From Methanobacteriota archaeon (GTDB lineage Archaea > Halobacteriota > Methanocellia > Methanocellales > Methanocellaceae): a stretch of DNA of 37,323 nucleotides. How positions within the stretch are numbered: the stretch's first letter is position 1; each line of letters starts with the position of its first letter. Both the position numbers and the translations under genes were made by a program. Positions 7,475-15,612 of this stretch are shown one piece after another. The notes under the pieces were generated by a model that was not told the origin of the DNA, did no database searches, and saw only the letters and a list, made by a program, of their open reading frames with translations. Where the stretch lies: assembly GCA_023436075.1 (NCBI GenBank), contig JAEZKS010000243.1, positions 1 through 37,323 on the forward strand. Reading direction: 5' to 3'.

Positions 7475-7942
7475 ATGAAATCATCTCGCATAATCGCCGG
7501 CGCCGTCTGCGCAGCGATTATAGTCTCTGCTGCTTCCGTCGTGTATTTTCAACATACATCAACGGCAAGCGCTGAGCAAATCACCGTAACCGGCTCGAAG
7601 GTTTTGCCGGACATAACGCCCGGTCCCGATACGATCTACGGCTATGTCAAAGACAAGAATCTGAACGGCATTCCAGGGGCTACCGTGAGCATATACAATG
7701 TCAACGTTGTCGACGGTTATCCGCTAAGCGACGGACTCGTCGATATTACGGGTAACCCGGTCACGACCGCTTCTGACGACTCTGTCGGGTTCTATGCCTT
7801 CGAAGGCCTGCAGCCAGGGTACTATAACGTCACGGCTGAGAAGAACGGACACTTATGGTTCGCCATCGTGAACGTTACGGGCTCAGACGTTAACGGAGTA
7901 GAATGCTTCGTTGCGATCCCGGACTACGTAAACCCAGCTTAA
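7475..7942 (+). CDS. Secreted protein with a carboxypeptidase-regulatory-like (Ig-like) domain
   Basis: A 155-residue exported protein. A signal peptide or N-terminal anchor spans residues about 5-25, followed by an STASAE cleavage-like region (29-34). The rest matches the carboxypeptidase regulatory-like beta-sandwich pattern: GYVKDKNLNGIPGATVSIY (56-74), then GFYAFEGLQPGYYNVTAE (about 109-126). Such domains are common in archaeal envelope proteins. The ATG at 7475 has a perfect GGAGGT at 7463-7468; the open frame from 7388 is leader. It is divergent from dapL. No partner domain is fused, so its role is unknown beyond the cell surface. Confidence 0.85.
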   Translation: MKSSRIIAGAVCAAIIVSAASVVYFQHTSTASAEQITVTGSKVLPDITPGPDTIYGYVKDKNLNGIPGATVSIYNVNVVDGYPLSDGLVDITGNPVTTASDDSVGFYAFEGLQPGYYNVTAEKNGHLWFAIVNVTGSDVNGVECFVAIPDYVNPA

Positions 7943-7956
7943 TAATGAGAATCTGC

Positions 7957-8001
7957 CCCGGTTAAAAAGTCGGGCCATTTACTCTTTTTATTTTTTTTTT
8001 C
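7957..8001 (+). terminator. Terminator of the secreted-protein gene
   Basis: A weak GC stem (CCCCG...CGGGC, 7956-7975) is followed by a long T tract (7984-8000) typical of archaeal oligo-T termination. Confidence 0.6.
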
Positions 8002-8246
8002 TCATAGCCTTTTAAGGTAGCGAACTATCTTTCGAAGTATCCAGCGTATACAAGGAGCTCTTCTGCTCAGTTATGCGTGTACGGAGAATGCCGGGCTATC
8101 CACGATTTATCATTCGCGGTATCCTCGTGGTAAAGCGCTTTGTTTAGAACTTTTCAAAAGACTATGCAGGTGTACGAGTGTCGGCCATTGGAAAGTCTAC
8201 ACAAAAGGATACGCGAATGATTAATATCAGAAGATAGACAGGTCAG
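8002..8246. other. Intergenic spacer, nothing recognised
   Basis: Between the terminator and the stop of the minus-strand regulator I see no gene, repeat or clear RNA structure. Confidence 0.5.
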
Positions 8247-10571
8247 TCATCGTTCCTTCATCGTCAGGACTGCTTCGGTGATCGCCTGGTATCGTTCCGC
8301 AATATTGTAGGCAACGCGGTTGCCGGGCATTATCTCTTTCTCTACAATGCCCGCCTCGCTGAGCTCCTGCATGTAGTTGCTGGCGGCCGTGGTGGAAACT
8401 CCAAGCGCCACGGCGAGGTCGTGGTTCGACGCCCCTGGCATCGACCGCAGCGCTGTGAGCGTCCGGCGCATCGTTTTTCTCCGGACCAGGGAAATGATGA
8501 CTCGCTCGTCGTCCGTATAGGCGTTCGAGTTCGGAAAGAAGCGTACGAACTTGCCGTCGGACCGGTACTCCCTGATCCGGTGATTGATGCCCAGAATGAG
8601 CAGATGATAACGTACCGTGCCCAGGTTCAGGCTCAGGCCACGGGCGATGTCGTAGGCCGTCGAGCCCGGATGACCGGCGACGTAGTCCCGCACGCGGTTG
8701 CGGTTCGGGTTCTGGTCGAGCTGTTCCCTGGCCCGTGTCACCGTGCCGAAGAGGAAAAACTTGAGAAACACGTATGCGACAGCCGCAAATGCTAGCCCGG
8801 CCGCCAGAGTCACGGTACTGCCGCCGATCTTGCCTCCAGTGGCATAGAACAGCGTGTCGTTGCGGACCATAGCCTCGCTGATCCCGCCGTCGACAGCCAG
8901 CTTCCCTACCATCCGGCCATTTGCATCGAGCACATAGATGTCTCTGGCATAAACGCATCGCGATCGTTCCGGGAACACAGGTCGCTCATAGACGATGAAG
9001 TCATAGTTCAGGTATGTCAGCTTATCCCCCGGGTATATCTGGATAATGCTATTCTGCGTCGGAGTCAGCGGGTAATCGTCCATCGTGTAGTAGTCGAAGT
9101 AGACGTTATCCCAGCTTCTATTGATCGACGAATACGGCCAGTCGGGCATGGCTTCGAGTATGTTGCCCTCGTTCAGCGTCAGCGCATGCCGGTCCCTGCC
9201 AGGGACCTCGAAGCTCCATAGTGAGGTGTTGTTCCTGACATCGTAGGCAGTCAGCGTGTTGGATGAATGCTGCCTGGAGCGAAACATCTGGTCAAAGTCG
9301 TCCCCGCTGATGACGCCGTTCATCGAACCCCCGCTGATGGCGTACACGATCCCGTCTCGCCCGGCCAGGGGTACCGGCAAATTGAGCGAGCCGTCGCGAT
9401 CGGCATACATCTGATAATCCCACGCGGACGCGCCGATCGTGCCTTCGGGGGAGATGGTCACGATGCGCGACTGGATCATAAACTCGCTGACACTGGTCAG
9501 GTAAAGGTTGCCATGGCTGTCCATGGGCATCATCTCGAACGGCACATACGTGCCGTCGTCCATCTGCCGCGTCCACAGGACGCTGCCGTTATCGTCGAGC
9601 GCGACGATGCCGTCCCTCATGGGGACGAGCAACGTCCCGTTCCAGTAAAGCGGCAGGCCGCCGTACTCATGTAGCACGTCCCGGGCCACGTACATCCTCG
9701 TGGCGTTGAGGCCGATGTCCTGGCTCCAGACGAGGCTTCCGTCAGGATCGTACGCCACGACAGTGCTCCCGGGTATGCGGTAGGTCGGATCGAATTTTTC
9801 CCGGTGAAGGTTTTCGCCCACTACTACACTGCCATTCGCCAGCCGCCCATCCATGCCCTCCGATTCGTTATAGACGTAGGCGGGCAATGCCGTCCGGACA
9901 GCGTATATCCTCCCGTCCTCGTCGATCGCAGGGGGATCGGCTATATCGGGAATGCGGAACAGGAAACGGCCATCGGCGTCGAGAACGTCCTCACCGTAGT
10001 CATGGAAGACAAAGACACGCTCGTTCCTGACGCTGATTGATACCGGGCTATCGTCGAAATAGTCGCCTGAGTACAGGACGGCGTATGTTGAGACGTTGAC
10101 GGAAAAGTCATATGTCCATTCGATCTTGCCCGCGGGAGAGACCTTCATTACCATCGACGAGGCAGCTGTCATCAGTTCGCTGGAATTCTCTCGTAGCGTC
10201 GTATCGATCGCATAAACGAAGAGCGAGCGGTCCTTCTCTGCCAGCACCGGAATCGACCAGTAGCCGCCCATGCGGCCGCTGTTGTTCATGGAGTATATAG
10301 ACACCATCCAGTTATTGAGTACCCTCCAGGGGCTGGAGACATTGAGCGTCCATGCCACCGTACCGTCGTCCCGGATTGCGTCGATCTCGTTGCCCCGGAA
10401 TGCATACAGCGTGCCGTCGCTCCCGGCGTACAGGTAGCCTACGGTGCCGTTCCCGGGAAGCTCCCATCCTGAGGTAACCGGAGACGACGAGGCGACTGCC
10501 AAAAATAGCAGGCCGGCGAGGACTATCATCGCCAGTACGGCCATCGTCGCAAAGAGATTAGACCGCTCCAT
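8247..10571 (-). CDS. Membrane sensor-regulator: beta-propeller, TM helix, tandem winged helices
   Basis: A 774-residue protein. An N-terminal signal anchor (about 8-30) precedes roughly 550 residues of PQQ-like beta-propeller repeats of the pattern DGxLYA / YDPDGSLVW / DDNGSVLWT / SPEGTI, expected outside the cell. A second transmembrane helix lies at about 587-612. The cytoplasmic tail holds two winged helices: about 622-685 (AYDIARGLSLNLGTVRYHL) and about 690-760 (LAVALGVSTTAASNYMQEL). The topology suggests a one-component regulator transmitting an external signal to DNA; ligand and targets are unknown. The ATG at 10571 is preferred; an in-frame GTG at 10580 lies close to the start predicted from the TATA box and could make the mRNA leaderless. 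It follows the DUF1616 gene but has its own promoter. Confidence 0.85.
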   Translation of the reverse strand: MERSNLFATMAVLAMIVLAGLLFLAVASSSPVTSGWELPGNGTVGYLYAGSDGTLYAFRGNEIDAIRDDGTVAWTLNVSSPWRVLNNWMVSIYSMNNSGRMGGYWSIPVLAEKDRSLFVYAIDTTLRENSSELMTAASSMVMKVSPAGKIEWTYDFSVNVSTYAVLYSGDYFDDSPVSISVRNERVFVFHDYGEDVLDADGRFLFRIPDIADPPAIDEDGRIYAVRTALPAYVYNESEGMDGRLANGSVVVGENLHREKFDPTYRIPGSTVVAYDPDGSLVWSQDIGLNATRMYVARDVLHEYGGLPLYWNGTLLVPMRDGIVALDDNGSVLWTRQMDDGTYVPFEMMPMDSHGNLYLTSVSEFMIQSRIVTISPEGTIGASAWDYQMYADRDGSLNLPVPLAGRDGIVYAISGGSMNGVISGDDFDQMFRSRQHSSNTLTAYDVRNNTSLWSFEVPGRDRHALTLNEGNILEAMPDWPYSSINRSWDNVYFDYYTMDDYPLTPTQNSIIQIYPGDKLTYLNYDFIVYERPVFPERSRCVYARDIYVLDANGRMVGKLAVDGGISEAMVRNDTLFYATGGKIGGSTVTLAAGLAFAAVAYVFLKFFLFGTVTRAREQLDQNPNRNRVRDYVAGHPGSTAYDIARGLSLNLGTVRYHLLILGINHRIREYRSDGKFVRFFPNSNAYTDDERVIISLVRRKTMRRTLTALRSMPGASNHDLAVALGVSTTAASNYMQELSEAGIVEKEIMPGNRVAYNIAERYQAITEAVLTMKER

Positions 10572-10602
10572 GCCGCTCACATCTAGCCAATGCGGCGGGG
10601 CT

Positions 10603-10611
10603 TAAATATAG
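10603..10611 (-). promoter_or_regulatory. TATA box of the propeller/wHTH gene
   Basis: GCTATATTTAAG on the minus strand, about 35 nt before the ATG at 10571. The predicted start coincides roughly with the alternative GTG at 10580. Confidence 0.5.
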
Positions 10612-10654
10612 CTTCTCTCACAAACCATTGACGGCAAATAGAGAATATTACCGG

Positions 10655-11638
10655 CTACAGTAGTGCCGTGCCATTAGCCGGTAGTGTCGTACCGGGCGGC
10701 GCCGACACGTTCACCCAGAGGTTGCAGGTCCGGTACGGCGTATCAGGCACTCCGTCCACGTACAGCAGGAACTGCAGGTTCAGATTATCTCCGGCCCGGT
10801 CCATCGTGAGGTTGATCATTTTCTCCAGCGTATCGTTATCGGCGATGGCGAATCGATCGGAGTATATCGTCCTGCGCTGGGAGCCGATGCCGTCGATGGT
10901 CACCGCGAGGTTATAGGTCATGGCCGTGCCCTCGTGGTTGGAGATGCCGATGATCACTGGCGCCGTGTCGCCCAGTTTGCTCTTTAGCGGGTACTCGGCG
11001 AGGGTACCGTTCTTGCCATAGATGTAAAACTCGGTATACTGCTCATGCTTGACCGGCACGGCCGCCAGGAAGCCTGCGGTGATGATCACCAGCGCCAGCG
11101 AGATGATAAGCATGGCAGTGGCCGCCCGGCCCGCCCCCGCCTTCTTCCGCAGGGAAAGCGCATTCCACGCGTCGCTCACAGGAGCGGCCAGGTCCAGGCA
11201 GAAGCGCTCGGCTGACGGCAGGCGACGCCGACGATACAGCGCCACAGCCATGAACGCGATAGTGAAAAGCGATATGCTTGTGGCCATCGGCATGGCACGT
11301 ACCCCGAAGGTCGTGTAATTGAGCGCGAACCCGATCAGTGGGGAGAAGACCAGCGACATGCCGACCGACAGCGCTGCACGCTCGATACCCCCGGGCCCGC
11401 TTCTCGCCGGATAGAGCGCGGCGACGAAGGCGTATCCAGGGAGGAACATGAACAGGATGACGATCAGGCCGAACCGCAGCAGCGTATCGCTGACTCCTGG
11501 CGTATACATCGAGAGCAACGATGCGGCGACGAGCGCCATAATGATGAGCACATCTGCGAAAATGCCGTTGAGAATTCCTGACTGACGCTTAACTGCCAGC
11601 ATCGCCATGTCCGGGTAGCCTAAGTGATGTCCTGCCAT
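10655..11638 (-). CDS. DUF1616 family membrane protein
   Basis: A 327-residue protein with the DUF1616 layout. A block of about four hydrophobic helices comes first (roughly residues 20-135, including FGLIVILFMFLPGYAFVAAL). Another helix at about 165-190 leads to an extracytoplasmic beta domain with the family signatures EFYIYGKNG, YPLKSKLGD and IGISNHEG. Its biochemical role is unknown; such genes often sit near archaeal envelope and glycosylation genes. The frame is open to an ATG at 11674, but GGTATATAATAAATC lies inside that extension, about 25 nt before the ATG at 11638. The shorter start, with GAGG 8 nt upstream, is therefore preferred. It is followed by the propeller/wHTH gene, and both face the cell surface. 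Confidence 0.82.
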   Translation of the reverse strand: MAGHHLGYPDMAMLAVKRQSGILNGIFADVLIIMALVAASLLSMYTPGVSDTLLRFGLIVILFMFLPGYAFVAALYPARSGPGGIERAALSVGMSLVFSPLIGFALNYTTFGVRAMPMATSISLFTIAFMAVALYRRRRLPSAERFCLDLAAPVSDAWNALSLRKKAGAGRAATAMLIISLALVIITAGFLAAVPVKHEQYTEFYIYGKNGTLAEYPLKSKLGDTAPVIIGISNHEGTAMTYNLAVTIDGIGSQRRTIYSDRFAIADNDTLEKMINLTMDRAGDNLNLQFLLYVDGVPDTPYRTCNLWVNVSAPPGTTLPANGTALL

Positions 11639-11820
11639 ATCTGAAGCCTCGGTGTCCGATTTATTATATACCATTTTAATTTCATTTTAAAATATTGGTA
11701 TTATAATATTAATATTTTACCGCATGCTGAACAGTCGCATGTACGTCAGGTGAAGATCATCCTGATGCCAAATAGAGATGATAAAAGCCGAGAATAACGA
11801 GGTACGGGCGTATAAATGGC
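11639..11820. other. AT-rich spacer with TATA-like sequence
   Basis: It holds the promoter of the DUF1616 gene (TATATAATAA on the minus strand, about 11660-11670) and an AT-rich upstream stretch (TATTATAATATTAATATTTTA, near 11699-11719). No gene is supported. Confidence 0.5.
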
Positions 11821-11853
11821 AAAAAAAGAAGGGCAAGGGATTGGCTCCCTTGC
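11821..11853 (-). terminator. Stem-loop plus poly-T terminator of the surface-protein gene
   Basis: On the minus strand a perfect 8-bp stem GCAAGGGA/TCCCTTGC (11846-11853 with 11833-11840, loop of 5) is followed by a T-rich tract (complement of 11821-11830). It lies 15 bp past the stop at 11868. Confidence 0.75.
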
Positions 11854-11867
11854 TCAACTCATTCAAT

Positions 11868-14800
11868 TTAGTGCGGGGTGTACACTGGCGTGGGCGTGGG
11901 GTTACTGCCCCATGTGCTCTGCGATGGCAGGTACTTGATATTGGTCCCGTCGAAGAGGTTTCTGACGTTGCCATGCATGTAATTCCGCTCCAGCGTGATG
12001 TTATCACACTTCCGCACGGGGCTGTAGTCGCTGTAGCCCGAGTATATTTCGATGCCATAGTCGGCGCCGGAGACTTCGTTGTAGCGGAACCAGAGGTTCC
12101 GGGCCCCGCGGTCGACGTATATGCCGGGCGACACCGTCTTGCCGGTGCCTACGGCGGGAATCTCCACCACCCGGTTGTACTGGTACAGGTTGTACTCGCT
12201 GAGGAAACCGGTCTTAATCCCGTAGCCGCCCAGACTCACGTTGTTGAACTCAATTGTGTTGTAGTCGCTGTGGTACAGCTTGAACGGGTAGTAGTGGCCG
12301 AGGATCAAGTTGTGGTCGATCTCCAGGTAATTGCAGCCATTATCGGCGTCGGTCGTGTCACCGAAGGACATGCCGTCGTGGGCGTTGTAGTGCTTGTAGC
12401 CCGCGCCTGGCGTGTCGCCGGTTCCCTGGTACGGGAAGTAGTCTATCTGGTTGTTGTTGACCCTGCCGCGGGTGTCATACTTGAACTCCATATCGATGCC
12501 CCTGCCCGCACGTCCCGTTCCCTTTCCCGTAGCTGGGTTATATGTGTCGGGGCCACCCGGAGGGCTGGGTATGTGGTTGTAGCTCACCCGGATGTCTGTG
12601 CTGCTATACACGCCGATGTTGGTGTACCCGTTGTAGGCCAGGTTGCCGTCCACGACCGGGCTGCTGCACGAGTCCACGACGATACCCTTTGACGCAGTTG
12701 TACTCACGCCGGGGGCGTCGCTCTGGTGCGAGCTGTCCAGCACGTAGTAGGAGTTGACCGTGTTGCTCAGTATGCGCGGGCTGGCCACGTTTTTCGCACT
12801 GATGCCTGGGTTCGTGTCCACAGTCTTGACGGTGTTATGGTCGACGGTGACTCTGTCTGCCGAGATGGTGATCTTGCTGCTCTTCAGGCCGCTCACGCGG
12901 GCGCCGGCTCCGGTGATGGTGACCGTGCCCACGGTGTGGCCGTTGCCGAACAGGTTGACCGCTTTGCTCACGGTGAGCGTTGACAGGTCAGCGGTGAGCA
13001 CCGCGTTTGCGCCCGAGGGCAGCGCGTTCAGGGCGGACTGCGACGATACGGACGTGGCACCGGATGGCACTGCCGGGTTGATGTAAATCGGCCCGGGGCC
13101 GCCGGAGAGGCCTGCCTGGTCAACGCCGTAGGAGCCAGGAGCCCATGAGCCATCCTGGTTCGGAGTCGGCGTCGGGGTGACCGTGGGTTTTGGCGTGGCC
13201 GTCGGGGTAGCCGTCGGACCGGGCGTCGGCGTCACGGTAGGCTTTGGTGTGCCCGTAGGTGCCGGAGTGGCCGTCGGGCTGCCCGAATTACCGAGCACGA
13301 AGTTCGTGATCGAGGCGATCAGAGGGTAGTTATCCTTGATGCCATTAGCATTGTACACGGCGTCGCCGAGACCGTTACTATCCTGGTCGGTACTCTTGTA
13401 GTCACCCCAGAAGTTGCCCACGATATGCGCAGAGTACGCTTTACCCTTGAACGTGTATGTCAGTGCTGTCGGAGAGTTGAAGGTGTTAGATACACCGCTC
13501 ACAGTCGCACCGTTACTGAAATCGTTCATATAGATCGTGTTGCCCGTGCTGGTGCCTTCGATGCTCAAACCTTTGCCCGACGAGGACACCTTGTTGCCAG
13601 TCAGCGTGTTCTTGTTACTATTCCGAATGCCAATGCCCGCAGTGGCGGTACCGCTAACCGTGTTATCCTTAACTGTCATGCCAGTACCAGTCTCGAGGAA
13701 GATACCCCAACCGCTACCTGACACCTTGTTATTGACGATGGTAGCACCAGTACCGGACACGTAGATAGCACTGTTCGAGTTGCCACTGTTGCGGACAGTG
13801 AAACTGTCGATCGTGGCAGCAGCCCTGACGCGGAACGCAGGACCTTTACCACCAGCGTCAACGATGGGAGTAGCGCCGGAAGCCGCCTTGATCGTAACAG
13901 CCTTATCGACGACCACGTTCTCGTTATAAGTGCCAGACTGCACGAGAATGACACCGCCAACGCTCACAGCATTGACCGCCGACTGGATCGTCTTATAAGT
14001 ACTGCTCGGCCCTACAGTAATCGTCTGCGCCGGGACCGGCGTGGCCGTCGGTGTCGGCGTTGCCGTGGGCGTTGCTGTCGGTTTTATCGTTGGTTTTGGC
14101 GGTGGGGTCGGAGCTATCGTTGGTTTCGGTGTAGCCGTTGGTGTCGGGTTATTTGAGCCGCCGGTCGTATAGCTTGTGATCGATTCTACCAGCGGACAGG
14201 AGTCTCTGACCCCGTTACTAGTATACACCGCGTCACCAAGACCGTTCGCATTATTATCCGCACCCTTATAGTCAGCCCAGTGATTGCCAAGATAGTTCGT
14301 CATCGTTTTACCATGATACGTGTACGTGGTAACAGGAGAGTAGTAAGTGTTGGATACTCCGCTCACAGTGTAGCCGTTGTTAAAGTCGTTCAGATAGATC
14401 ACGTTACCGGAGCTACTGCCCTCAACGCTCAATCCCTTGTCGGAATTGGTCACCTTGTTGCCAGTCACCGTATTCTTGTTGCTATTTCGGAGAGTGATCC
14501 CTGCGCTGGCCGCGCCGTCCACTGTGTTACCTTTGACGGTGTTGCCAGTGCCAGTTTCGAGGAAGATGCCCCAGCCGCAGCCTGACACTTTGTTGTTTGT
14601 GATGGTCGCGCCACTGACAGAGACGATGATACCACTGTTGGATTTGCCGCTGTTACGCACGGTGAAACCGTCGATTATCGCAGCAGCTTTTACCCGGAAC
14701 GCCGGAGCATTTCCTCCCGCGTCCACGACGGGCGAGGCGCCTGAGGCCGCCTTCACCGTAACAGCCTTGTCGACGACAACGTTCTCGTTGTAGGTGCCGC

Positions 14801-15038
14801 TGCTCACCAGGATAACATCCCCGGCGCTGGCAGCGTTAACTGCCGACTGGATAGTCTTGTAAGTCCCGCTCGGACTTACCGTGATGGTCTTCGCAGCCGA
14901 TGCCAAAAGGCCGCCGGCGGCCGCAAAAGAAGCGATCAGCGCAATGGCTATCAATGCGGTCAATAATCTGTTTTTTATTTTTACACCACCTTTGTTTTTA
15001 TTTAAAATGTCTCGACAGGGGCCAAGCAGGCGATTCAT
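11868..15038 (-). CDS. Large secreted parallel beta-helix surface protein with internal duplication
   Basis: A 1056-residue exported protein with a hydrophobic signal region (about 24-48, ending SAA) and three right-handed beta-helix (NosD/pectate-lyase-like) modules. Modules 1 (about 51-290) and 2 (about 339-580) are near copies of each other, both with YKTIQSAVNA, SGTYNENVVVDKAV and GWGIFLETGTG. They are offset by 288 residues. Thr/Pro-rich linkers (about 293-337 and 583-627) and a short C-terminal PTPTP tail separate or end them. Module 3 (about 630-1045) is a different beta-helix with many NxI/NxV turns. A surface or S-layer-associated role is inferred. The ATG at 15038 has AGGAG very close upstream, and the 22-residue n-region is long, so the start is uncertain. 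No catalytic motif was seen. Confidence 0.85.
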   Translation of the reverse strand: MNRLLGPCRDILNKNKGGVKIKNRLLTALIAIALIASFAAAGGLLASAAKTITVSPSGTYKTIQSAVNAASAGDVILVSSGTYNENVVVDKAVTVKAASGASPVVDAGGNAPAFRVKAAAIIDGFTVRNSGKSNSGIIVSVSGATITNNKVSGCGWGIFLETGTGNTVKGNTVDGAASAGITLRNSNKNTVTGNKVTNSDKGLSVEGSSSGNVIYLNDFNNGYTVSGVSNTYYSPVTTYTYHGKTMTNYLGNHWADYKGADNNANGLGDAVYTSNGVRDSCPLVESITSYTTGGSNNPTPTATPKPTIAPTPPPKPTIKPTATPTATPTPTATPVPAQTITVGPSSTYKTIQSAVNAVSVGGVILVQSGTYNENVVVDKAVTIKAASGATPIVDAGGKGPAFRVRAAATIDSFTVRNSGNSNSAIYVSGTGATIVNNKVSGSGWGIFLETGTGMTVKDNTVSGTATAGIGIRNSNKNTLTGNKVSSSGKGLSIEGTSTGNTIYMNDFSNGATVSGVSNTFNSPTALTYTFKGKAYSAHIVGNFWGDYKSTDQDSNGLGDAVYNANGIKDNYPLIASITNFVLGNSGSPTATPAPTGTPKPTVTPTPGPTATPTATPKPTVTPTPTPNQDGSWAPGSYGVDQAGLSGGPGPIYINPAVPSGATSVSSQSALNALPSGANAVLTADLSTLTVSKAVNLFGNGHTVGTVTITGAGARVSGLKSSKITISADRVTVDHNTVKTVDTNPGISAKNVASPRILSNTVNSYYVLDSSHQSDAPGVSTTASKGIVVDSCSSPVVDGNLAYNGYTNIGVYSSTDIRVSYNHIPSPPGGPDTYNPATGKGTGRAGRGIDMEFKYDTRGRVNNNQIDYFPYQGTGDTPGAGYKHYNAHDGMSFGDTTDADNGCNYLEIDHNLILGHYYPFKLYHSDYNTIEFNNVSLGGYGIKTGFLSEYNLYQYNRVVEIPAVGTGKTVSPGIYVDRGARNLWFRYNEVSGADYGIEIYSGYSDYSPVRKCDNITLERNYMHGNVRNLFDGTNIKYLPSQSTWGSNPTPTPVYTPH
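13290..14888 (-). repeat. Intragenic tandem duplication (864-bp offset)
   Basis: Codons of module 1 (about 14888 down to 14170) and module 2 (about 14024 down to 13290) encode near-identical sequences over about 235 residues. Differences lie mainly at surface-type positions and in the Thr/Pro linkers. Confidence 0.8.
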
Positions 15039-15100
15039 CGCTCCTGATAGGATACAGGCTGCTAAGCGACCCTTTACGTGCTTGGTTGGTTAGCAAGATA

Positions 15101-15110
15101 TGTTATAAAT
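15101..15110 (-). promoter_or_regulatory. TATA box of the surface-protein gene
   Basis: ATTTATAACA on the minus strand, about 67 nt before the ATG, predicts a leader of about 40 nt. Confidence 0.5.
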
Positions 15111-15448
15111 ACTTTGTACTGAAAATCGAAAATATTTTTCAATTTGGGGCGGAATTGGAAATTAATACGTATTAAAAACCAAAATATGACAAATTTTAAA
15201 TTTTATTTGGATCAATTTATTAGGCTTCCGGGCAGGCCCCGGGAAAAATTTCGCGCTTGCTGAGCAAACGCATATGGCCAGCCGATTCCCGAAGCCTTTC
15301 GAGAACTATAAAAAGAGCTTTGATCATTTGTTCTTGTTTCGGCTATGTGTCGTATGATCTTCCCGCCAGGGGAACCCGAAGCAAGGCCTGGTAAAGAAGC
15401 CATCCCCGGAAAATCCGTCGATTACCCTGTCCTGGCTTCTATACAAGA
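15111..15448. other. Intergenic region upstream of the glycan locus
   Basis: No gene is credible here. It begins AT-rich and contains CTTGTTTCGGCTATGTGTCG at 15333-15352, which recurs with one extra base at 20731-20751. The minus-strand 63-residue open frame at 15212-15403 has no family character. Confidence 0.5.
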
Positions 15449-15477
15449 GAGCCCTGCGGCTCGGTCACGCGCGCGTG
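15449..15477 (+). repeat. Hairpin plus CACGCGCGCGTG element, copy 3
   Basis: GAGCC-CTGC-GGCTC (15449-15462) is followed by a perfect palindrome CACGCGCGCGTG (15466-15477). The surrounding sequence (AAGAGAGCC before, GCTCCCTTGCCAAAGCC after) also resembles the copy at 36196, so the full element may be about 90-110 bp. Confidence 0.7.
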
Positions 15478-15561
15478 AGGTCGGCCGTGCTGAGAGTCCT
15501 CGTGTTTGAGCTGGGCTGCAAGGCTCCCTTGCCAAAGCCATCAGTAAGCCCGTTTCGCAAC

Positions 15562-15606
15562 TTTTATATAATTTATTAGTATAATAATACTTGCATTATA
15601 AGAGGT
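15562..15606 (+). promoter_or_regulatory. Promoter and RBS of the sugar dehydrogenase
   Basis: A TATA box TTTTATATAA (15562-15571) and GAGGT (15602-15606) 6 nt before the ATG. Confidence 0.6.
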
Positions 15607-15612
15607 TATTCT

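Noticed and set aside
11778..12692. 304-residue plus-strand open frame opposite the surface-protein gene
   Set aside because: Val/Ala-rich antisense shadow that also crosses the stem-loop terminator at 11821-11853.
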